Assembly (NCBI GenBank): GCA_021828185.1
Contig: JAKASI010000002.1
Coordinates: 62,001 to 126,000 of the forward strand
From: an archaeon
Lineage (GTDB): Archaea; Thermoproteota; Nitrososphaeria; Nitrososphaerales; UBA183
DNA: 64,000 nt
Reading direction: 5' to 3'
In this document: positions 58,605 to 64,000 of the stretch, piece after piece
Position numbering within the stretch: the stretch's first letter is position 1
Layout: each line of letters opens with the position of its first letter
Translations under genes and position numbers: made by a program
The notes under the pieces: model-generated
The model's database searches: none
Told to the model about the DNA's origin: nothing
The model's input: the letters and a program-made list of their open reading frames with translations, nothing else

Positions 58605-59843
58605 TTGCTGAAGACGGAAGCGATCGACGTGGAGAAGCTCCGGGCCGACTTCCCCATCCTGAGGAGGACGGTCCACGGCAAGAGGCTGGTCTACCTTGAC
58701 AACGCGGCTACGGCCCAGAAGCCGCAGTCGGTGATAGACGCCCTCGTCGACTACTACGCCAGGTACAACTCCAACGTTCACAGGTCAGTCCACACCCTCG
58801 GGGAAGAGGCCACGGCTGCCTACGAGGCCTCCAGGGAGAAGGCGGCGAAGTTCGTCGGTGCGCGCTCGAAGGAGCTGGTCTTCGTCAGGGGGACGACCGA
58901 AGCCACCAACCTGGTCCGCTTCGCCTGGGGGGAGAAGAACGTGAAGAAGGGAGACCTGCTGGTGACCACTCTGATGGAGCACCACAGCAACATCGTCCCC
59001 TGGCAGCTGCTCGCGAAGAGCAAGGGGGCCAGTCTGAAGTTCGTCGGGCTCAACAGGGACGGGACCCTCGACATGGGCCAGCTAGAAGCCCTCCTCGGAG
59101 AGTCCCCGAGGCTGGTGGCCGTGACCCACTGTTCGAACGTCCTCGGGACCATAAACGACGTCCGCACCATCTGCGCGAAGGCCAGGGCCGCGGGGGCGAC
59201 CACGGTCGTGGACGGGGCCCAGTCCGTGCCGCATATGCCGGTCGACGTCAGCGCCATCGGGTGTGACTTCTACGCCTACTCCGGCCACAAGATGCTTGGC
59301 CCGACCGGGATCGGGGCCCTGGTGGGAAGGAAGGAGCTGCTCGAGGAGATGGACCCGTTCCAGGCAGGGGGGGAGATGATCAGGGAGGTCTTCCTGGACC
59401 ACGCGACCTGGAACGACGTCCCCTACAAGTTCGAAGCAGGGACCGTCAACATCGCCGACGCCATCGGGCTCGGCGCGGCCGTGGACTACCTGACGGCCAT
59501 CGGCATGGATAAGGTCCGCGAGCACGAGGTCCGGCTCACCAAGTATGCCCTCGAGTCCCTGGCGAAGGTCAAGGGGTTCAGCCTCTACGGCCCGGCCGAA
59601 CCGGCGAAGCGGGGCGGGGTCATCTCGTTCAACCTCGGGGACGTCCACCCCCACGACCTGGCGACGATACTCGACGAGGAGGGGGTCGCCATCAGGTCCG
59701 GGCATCACTGCGCCCAGCCCCTCATGCGGTGGCTCGACGTCGCCGCGACCAGCAGGGCGAGCTTCCACGTCTACAACTCCTACGACGACGTCGACGCCCT
59801 GAAGGCGGGGCTCGAGAAGGCGGGGTCGATCTTCAAGCTATGA
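58605..59843 (+). CDS. sufS: Cysteine desulfurase SufS
   Basis: A 412-residue PLP enzyme of the SufS/CsdA class: DFPILRRTVHGKRLVYLDNAATAQKP, the His in TLMEHHSNIVPWQ, the PLP Lys in AYSGHKMLGPTG, and C-terminal RSGHHCAQPLMRWL with the active-site Cys. It releases sulfur from cysteine for Fe-S clusters. GTG or TTG start at 58605; its stop overlaps sufU (ATGA). Confidence 0.96.
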   Translation: MLKTEAIDVEKLRADFPILRRTVHGKRLVYLDNAATAQKPQSVIDALVDYYARYNSNVHRSVHTLGEEATAAYEASREKAAKFVGARSKELVFVRGTTEATNLVRFAWGEKNVKKGDLLVTTLMEHHSNIVPWQLLAKSKGASLKFVGLNRDGTLDMGQLEALLGESPRLVAVTHCSNVLGTINDVRTICAKARAAGATTVVDGAQSVPHMPVDVSAIGCDFYAYSGHKMLGPTGIGALVGRKELLEEMDPFQAGGEMIREVFLDHATWNDVPYKFEAGTVNIADAIGLGAAVDYLTAIGMDKVREHEVRLTKYALESLAKVKGFSLYGPAEPAKRGGVISFNLGDVHPHDLATILDEEGVAIRSGHHCAQPLMRWLDVAATSRASFHVYNSYDDVDALKAGLEKAGSIFKL

Positions 59844-60250
59844 GCTCGGCCGACATCTACCGCGAGCTCATCCTCGACTACTACCGGAGCCCTCGGAACT
59901 ACGGGAAAATGGAGAAGTTCGACATCGACGCCCGCGACACCAACCCGCTCTGCGGGGACGAGATCGAGATGCAGATCAGGGTGGGGGACGGGCAGAAGAT
60001 CGAGGAGATCAAGTTCTCGGGGAGAGGGTGCGCCATAAGCCAGGCCTCTGCCTCGATGCTCACCGAGCTCGCCAAGGGGAAGCCCCTCGACTGGGTGAAG
60101 CAGGTCTCAAAAGAAGACATCTTCAAGATGCTCGGCACCGCGGACCTCGGGCCGTCGAGGGTGAAGTGCGCCCTCCTCGGGATGAAGGTACTGAAGACGG
60201 GCGTCTACGGCTACCTGGGGGCGCACTATGAGGACCCGGACTCCCCCTAG
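59840..60250 (+). CDS. sufU: SufU/IscU-type sulfur-accepting scaffold
   Basis: The 136-residue protein has the three Cys of SufU: NPLCGDEIE (about residue 38), GRGCAISQASASML (about 63) and VKCALLGMKVL. The zinc-binding Asp in CGDE and the SufU-specific insertion are seen, so it is SufU-like, working with SufS as a sulfur acceptor. ATG overlaps sufS. The stop shares a CTAG with the convergent membrane-protein gene. Confidence 0.92.
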   Translation: MSSADIYRELILDYYRSPRNYGKMEKFDIDARDTNPLCGDEIEMQIRVGDGQKIEEIKFSGRGCAISQASASMLTELAKGKPLDWVKQVSKEDIFKMLGTADLGPSRVKCALLGMKVLKTGVYGYLGAHYEDPDSP

Positions 60251-60447
60251 CCCGAGGGGAGGTGTATGGGGGGCGCGAGCCCGTAGGCGACCAGCAGGAA
60301 GTAGGCGGGGAGGATCACCACTGGTGCAAGGAGCGCGGCCCAGAAAGCCAGCTTCAGGACCGAGAGGGCAGCCGCCTCCGGGCTTCCTCTGTCCAGAGGT
60401 ATGCGGCTCGCCAGCCAGCTAATCGGGTTCATGACCTTCACCGCCAT
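60247..60447 (-). CDS. Small membrane protein, 66 aa
   Basis: A 66-residue protein with one or two hydrophobic helices (LKLAFWAALLAPVVILPAY, FLLVAYGLA). No family recognised. ATG at 60447, with the palindromic TATA-like gttataac (60475-60482) 27-30 nt upstream, so it is probably leaderless. It lies between suf and sdh and could belong to neither. Confidence 0.55.
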   Translation of the reverse strand: MAVKVMNPISWLASRIPLDRGSPEAAALSVLKLAFWAALLAPVVILPAYFLLVAYGLAPPIHLPSG

Positions 60448-60495
60448 CTTGCCTCCCTTTGCGCGGCTGTTCGAGTTATAACCCTATCCGAACGG

Positions 60496-61269
60496 TCACT
60501 GCTTCTGAGCGGGTGCGGCTTCCTGCTTCCAGACGGCTGCCCCCTCGGCCCTTGGCGCCTTCCCGCCCAGGACGTGGCGCTTCAGCAGCTGTATCCCCAG
60601 GGCCGGGTCCACCCCCTTCGGGCAGACCGCCGAGCAGGAGCCGGCGTAGTGGCACCTCCAGACCCCGTGGGCGGTGTCCAGGGCCTCGAGCCTCTTCTTT
60701 CCTCCCTCGTCCCGGTCGTCCTTCAGGTACCTGTAGGCCTGGGCGAGGGCCTGGGGCCCGGGGAAGAGGGAGTCGGTGGCGATGGTCGGACAGGAAGAAG
60801 TGCAGAGCCCGCACTTTATGCAGTAGGTGAACTGCAGGACCTTCTCGAGCTCGTCGGGCTTCATCATGTACTCCCCCGACGGGTGGTCCACCTCCTGCAG
60901 GTCAGAGCGCATGAGGTACGGCATTACCCCCTTGTGCTTCGCGAAGAACGACCCGAGGTCGGTCACGAGGTCCTTGATTATCTCGAAGTTGTCCATGGGC
61001 TGGGCGACGACCTTCTCGGCTCCCAGCTCGTCCACCTGGGTGTAGCACGCCAGGCGCGGCCTCCCGTTGATCTTCATCCCGCAGGAGCCGCACGACGCCT
61101 GCCTGCAGGAGAAGCGGACCGCGATCGAGTGGTCGAGGTAGTCGCGGGCGTACAGGAGGGCGTCCAGGACCGTCATCCCCGCCCTCTTCGGGACCGAGTA
61201 CTCCACCATCGTGGGCTTCTCGTCCGTCAGCGGGTTGAACCGCTGCACCTGCAGCCTGACGTCGGTCAT
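60496..61269 (-). CDS. sdhB: Succinate dehydrogenase iron-sulfur subunit
   Basis: A 257-residue SdhB: [2Fe-2S] ligands in FSCRQASCGSCGMKINGRPRLAC (about residues 54-77), [4Fe-4S] in CIKCGLCTSSCP, and the third cluster in CHYAGSCSAVCPKG. It passes electrons from SdhA to quinone. ATG (61269) overlaps sdhD (ATGA). Last gene of the sdh run. Confidence 0.96.
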   Translation of the reverse strand: MTDVRLQVQRFNPLTDEKPTMVEYSVPKRAGMTVLDALLYARDYLDHSIAVRFSCRQASCGSCGMKINGRPRLACYTQVDELGAEKVVAQPMDNFEIIKDLVTDLGSFFAKHKGVMPYLMRSDLQEVDHPSGEYMMKPDELEKVLQFTYCIKCGLCTSSCPTIATDSLFPGPQALAQAYRYLKDDRDEGGKKRLEALDTAHGVWRCHYAGSCSAVCPKGVDPALGIQLLKRHVLGGKAPRAEGAAVWKQEAAPAQKQ

Positions 61270-61616
61270 GCCGGCACTCCGAACACCGCAGAGATCACCG
61301 TCTTCGTCCCATAGCCGACCGAGATGACTATCGCGAGGATGGTGCCGATGTCCACCCACCTGCTCCAGGGGGCCGTCTGCCTCCATTCGTGCAGCATGAC
61401 CCTGACGCCGTCGAAGCCATGGACCAGGGTCACGAGCAGCAACGCCTCGAGGAAGGTGGCGTAGAGGCCGTTCTGGTAGACCGAAAGGACGTTGTTGAAG
61501 GATATCGCTGTGTCATAGGTGCTGAACACTCCCTGCATGAGCAGGTGTATGGAGACGAGGAAGACGGCCAGGACCGCGGTGACGTACTGCACGAGCATCA
61601 GCCTCGACTCTCTCAT
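61266..61616 (-). CDS. sdhD: Succinate dehydrogenase membrane subunit, SdhD-like
   Basis: The 116-residue protein has three hydrophobic helices (VQYVTAVLAVFLVSIHLLM, YATFLEALLLVTLVHGF and IGTILAIVISVGYG) and His residues in SIHLLM and LVHGFDGVR that could bind heme. The R-x-M-L-H-E-W segment after the second helix is typical of archaeal SdhD. ATG overlaps sdhC (ATGA). Confidence 0.83.
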   Translation of the reverse strand: MRESRLMLVQYVTAVLAVFLVSIHLLMQGVFSTYDTAISFNNVLSVYQNGLYATFLEALLLVTLVHGFDGVRVMLHEWRQTAPWSRWVDIGTILAIVISVGYGTKTVISAVFGVPA

Positions 61617-62098
61617 AGCCACCCCTCGAATATGATCAGGAAGGCCCAGACGGCCCCGATGATGGCGACCGCCAGACCCAGCCAGAATATGTACTTCTGG
61701 CCGAGGCCGAGCCCCCTGGCCTCGTAGGGGTACTCGATCCGCCCCGGCTTCTTGAGTATCAGCCCGAACTCCGCCAGGATCAGCCGGATCCCGTTGATCC
61801 CGTGGAAGAAGAGGACCAGGACGAGGAGGACGAGTATGAGGTGCCCGAACGAGTTCTCGAAGATGCTGCCTATGAACTCCCAGCCCGATGGGCTCGGCGC
61901 GGTGCCTATGGGGCCGCCCACGAAGAAGCTGGTGTCCCCGAGGTGCCCGAGCAGGTAGAGGAGTATCGCCACCCCGGTGACCCTCTGGAACATGTAGGCC
62001 CACCGCTCCAGGTTGAAGTGGTACGGGTTGAGCCACCCGCGGATCCCCCTCCGGTTCTTCGCCCTTTCGGCCCCCTTCGGTGCGCTGGACACGGCCAT
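61613..62098 (-). CDS. sdhC: Succinate dehydrogenase cytochrome b subunit, SdhC-like
   Basis: The 161-residue protein has LNPYHFNLERWAYMFQRVTGVAILLYLLGHLGD, with the conserved R-x-T-G and heme His positions of SdhC, followed by two further hydrophobic helices (HLILVLLVLVLFFHGINGIRL and YIFWLGLAVAIIGAVWAFLI). ATG at 62098 is 4 bp after the sdhA stop. Confidence 0.85.
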   Translation of the reverse strand: MAVSSAPKGAERAKNRRGIRGWLNPYHFNLERWAYMFQRVTGVAILLYLLGHLGDTSFFVGGPIGTAPSPSGWEFIGSIFENSFGHLILVLLVLVLFFHGINGIRLILAEFGLILKKPGRIEYPYEARGLGLGQKYIFWLGLAVAIIGAVWAFLIIFEGWL

Positions 62099-62102
62099 CC
62101 CC

Positions 62103-63818
62103 CTAGTAGTGCCTCTCCGCAGGCTGGTACCTTGTAATCTTGACCGACGAGTAGTCGAGCCTCGGCCCGTCCGGCCCCGGGTATGCCAGTGTGTGCTTGA
62201 GCCAGCTCTTGTCGTTTCTCTCCGGGAAGTCCCTCCTGAAATGGGACCCCCTGGACTCGGTCCTCGCGAGGGCGCCGGCCACAACGACCTCGGCCACGTC
62301 CAGCATGCTCTCGACCTCCAGGACGTCGCTCAGGTTGGTGTTGTACACCCGGCTCTTGTCTTCGCAGTGCATGAAGTCCTTCTTCTTCAGCTCCCTTATC
62401 GTCCTGAGGGCCTCCGACAGCCCCTGCCCCGTCCTGTAAACGAACGCGTCCTTCGCCATCGCCTTCTGCAGGGCGTCCCTCACTTCGTAGGGGTTCGTCC
62501 CTCCCTTGCCGTGGAATATGCCGTCGAAGATCCTCTTCTCTTCGAGGGCCGCCTTGTCGCCGGGGGTCTCAGGCATCGGTCTCCCTGCCGCGTACTTCGC
62601 CGCCTCTTCCCCCGTTATCCTCCCCCACACGAGGCACTCGGCGGTCGAGTTGGCTCCGAGCCTGTTGGCGCCGTTGATGCTGACGCAGGCCGCCTCCCCG
62701 GCGGACCAGAGCCCTTTCATCTTCGTCGCCCCGTCGATGTCGACGTCGATCCCCCCCATGACGTAGTGGCACACCGGCCTGACCGGGAGAGGGCTCTCGA
62801 CCGGGTCTATCCCCCTGAACTTTATCGCGATCTCTCTGATCTGAGAGAGCCTCTCCTTGATCCCCTGCGCCCCTATGGGAGAAAGGTCGAGGTGCAGATA
62901 GTCCAGCCCCGAGGCTTCGTCCTTGAACCCCCTCCCCTCCTCGATCTCGGTCATCATCCCTCTGGACACGACGTCCCTCGACGCCAGGTCGAGCTTGTTG
63001 GGGGCGTACTTCTTCATGAACCGTTCGCCGTCCTTGTTGAGCAGCACCCCTCCTTCCCCCCTCACCGCTTCTGTGATCAGGATCCCCGAGGGGATGAGCC
63101 CGGACGGGTGGAACTGGATGAACTCCATGTCCTTCAGAGGGACCCCGGCCCTGTACGCCATCGCCATGCCGTCGGGGGTGGAGCTGTAGGCGTAGGTGGC
63201 GAAGCTGTACAGCCTCCCCGAGCCTCCTGTGGCCATGATGCCCGCCTTCCCGAGCATCTGGGAGAAGTTGCCGGTCTTCCTCTCTATGGCAGTGACCCCT
63301 TTGAACTCCCCGCCCTCCGAAAGCACCGAGGTCGCGAACCACTCCTGATAGTAGTGGATGTTATCGTACTTCAGGGTGGTGTCGTAGAGGGTCTGCATCT
63401 CGAAGAAGCCGACCTTGTCCTCGGCGAAGGTGGCCCTCGGGTAGCTGTACCCTCCGAAGTTCCTCTGGGCGATCCTGCCGTCTTCCCTCCTGCTCCAGGG
63501 GAGCCCCCAGTGCTCCAGCTGGTAGATCTCGTTCGGCATCAGGCCCACGAACCTCTCGACGGCGTCCTGGTCCGCAAGATAGTCCGACCCCTTGATGGTG
63601 TCGAAGGCGTGCGACTCGAGGGAGTCTCCCAGCTCCGGGTAGAGCACCGCTGCCGTCCCTCCTTCGGCGCTGACCGAGTGGGACCTCATCGCCTGAACCT
63701 TGGTGACGATGGCGATGTCCAGCTTCCCGTTGCTCACTCTTGCTGCCTCGATGGCCGCCCTCAGCCCCGCGAGGCCCGACCCGATGATGATGAGGTCGTG
63801 CCTGGAAGTCTCGACCAT
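62103..63818 (-). CDS. sdhA: Succinate dehydrogenase / fumarate reductase flavoprotein
   Basis: A 571-residue SdhA: FAD motif IIGSGLAGLRAAIEAA, the flavin-linking His in MRSHSVSAEGGTAAV, the HPSGLIPSGILITEAVRGEGG substrate region and YVMGGIDVDIDGATKMKGLWSAGEAACVSINGANRLG. It oxidises succinate to fumarate. A TATA-like acaaatac (about 63840-63848, minus strand) is about 27 nt before the start, giving one leaderless message for sdhA-C-D-B. Confidence 0.96.
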   Translation of the reverse strand: MVETSRHDLIIIGSGLAGLRAAIEAARVSNGKLDIAIVTKVQAMRSHSVSAEGGTAAVLYPELGDSLESHAFDTIKGSDYLADQDAVERFVGLMPNEIYQLEHWGLPWSRREDGRIAQRNFGGYSYPRATFAEDKVGFFEMQTLYDTTLKYDNIHYYQEWFATSVLSEGGEFKGVTAIERKTGNFSQMLGKAGIMATGGSGRLYSFATYAYSSTPDGMAMAYRAGVPLKDMEFIQFHPSGLIPSGILITEAVRGEGGVLLNKDGERFMKKYAPNKLDLASRDVVSRGMMTEIEEGRGFKDEASGLDYLHLDLSPIGAQGIKERLSQIREIAIKFRGIDPVESPLPVRPVCHYVMGGIDVDIDGATKMKGLWSAGEAACVSINGANRLGANSTAECLVWGRITGEEAAKYAAGRPMPETPGDKAALEEKRIFDGIFHGKGGTNPYEVRDALQKAMAKDAFVYRTGQGLSEALRTIRELKKKDFMHCEDKSRVYNTNLSDVLEVESMLDVAEVVVAGALARTESRGSHFRRDFPERNDKSWLKHTLAYPGPDGPRLDYSSVKITRYQPAERHY

Positions 63819-64000
63819 TGATAAGCAGCAGGGGTCCTGGTATTTGTTTTCTTAGTCCTTTCCCTAATCTGGGGTCTGCCCTGAAAACTGGTCTGGCGCG
63901 GCGCAAACAATCGTTTTCGGCGGAAATTTGGCACGTTTCATGAAGGACACGTTTATAACCGCATTAACATTCGGCCGGGTCTACGAGAGGGATAAAGTGC
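63819..64000. other. Intergenic region at window end
   Basis: Left part holds the sdhA promoter. The right part, from cacgtttataacc (63948-63960), has another TATA-like box pointing rightwards toward a gene beyond the edge. An ATG at 63940 opens a short frame to the edge (MKDTFITALTFGRV), too short to call. Confidence 0.4.

Noticed and set aside
1..64000. CRISPR array or rRNA genes
   Set aside because: No regularly spaced repeats and no rRNA-like conserved blocks were seen.

Overview
The window is a dense, GC-rich (about 60% or more by eye) stretch of an archaeal chromosome. The markers are archaeal information genes: RNA 3'-phosphate cyclase, proteasome beta, Kae1, Bud32 and Pcc1, uS15, eS1, eL15, SerRS, aEF1B, FEN1, TruD, Pth2, diphthine synthase, translin and thermosome. 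Many genes start with TTG or GTG about 27 nt after a TATA-like box, as in leaderless archaeal mRNAs. Succinate dehydrogenase, acyl-CoA oxidation genes and a SUF operon fit a respiring, probably heterotrophic member of the Thermoproteota/TACK group, perhaps a Nitrososphaeria-related lineage. The lineage is inference; no ammonia-oxidation genes are present here.

Layout. 0-5 kb: FKBP (cut by the edge), an aminotransferase, NadM, RtcA, a proteasome beta subunit without the catalytic Thr, an MBL hydrolase and two tiny proteins. 5-12.8 kb: a fatty-acid/acyl-CoA block with a CoA-transferase, two thiolases (one paired with a DUF35 protein), a fused hydroxyacyl-CoA dehydrogenase/enoyl-CoA hydratase, an acyl-CoA dehydrogenase and an SCP2 protein. 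12.7-15.3 kb: an exosome-associated RNA-binding protein and a frameshifted TnpB. 15.5-25 kb: KEOPS and ribosomal clusters. 25-27.8 kb: ferredoxin-NADP reductase, TruD and Pth2. 28-29.4 kb: a second, more decayed TnpB. 29.4-37.7 kb: lipid reductase, aEF1B, FEN1, translin, an FAD-synthetase-like protein and a DphB-DUF357 fusion.

37.8-40.1 kb is an accessory patch: a LAGLIDADG ORF broken by a stop codon, a tRNA-Lys(CUU) gene that appears to hold three introns, and a VapBC toxin-antitoxin pair lying between the tRNA and a 21-bp direct repeat of the tRNA 3' end. This looks like a tiny integrated element or the scar of one. 40-52 kb: metabolic genes including an M20 peptidase, a GltD-like oxidoreductase, an SSS transporter, a half-size deoxyhypusine-hydroxylase-like HEAT protein, a mevalonate-decarboxylase relative with a changed catalytic site, and the thermosome. 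52-60 kb: aquaporin, a GAF protein and the SUF operon (sufC, sufB, sufD, Rieske, sufS, sufU). A shared palindrome lies before sufC and sufB, and sufB carries an endonuclease-type intein with an AT-rich tract on its 5' side. 60.5-63.8 kb: sdhCDAB-type succinate dehydrogenase.

I found no CRISPR array, rRNA gene or complete new defence system. The most notable signals are the multi-intron tRNA with its att-like repeat, the SufB intein and its one-sided flank, the paired SUF palindromes, and several enzymes that keep their fold signature but lack a key active-site element.
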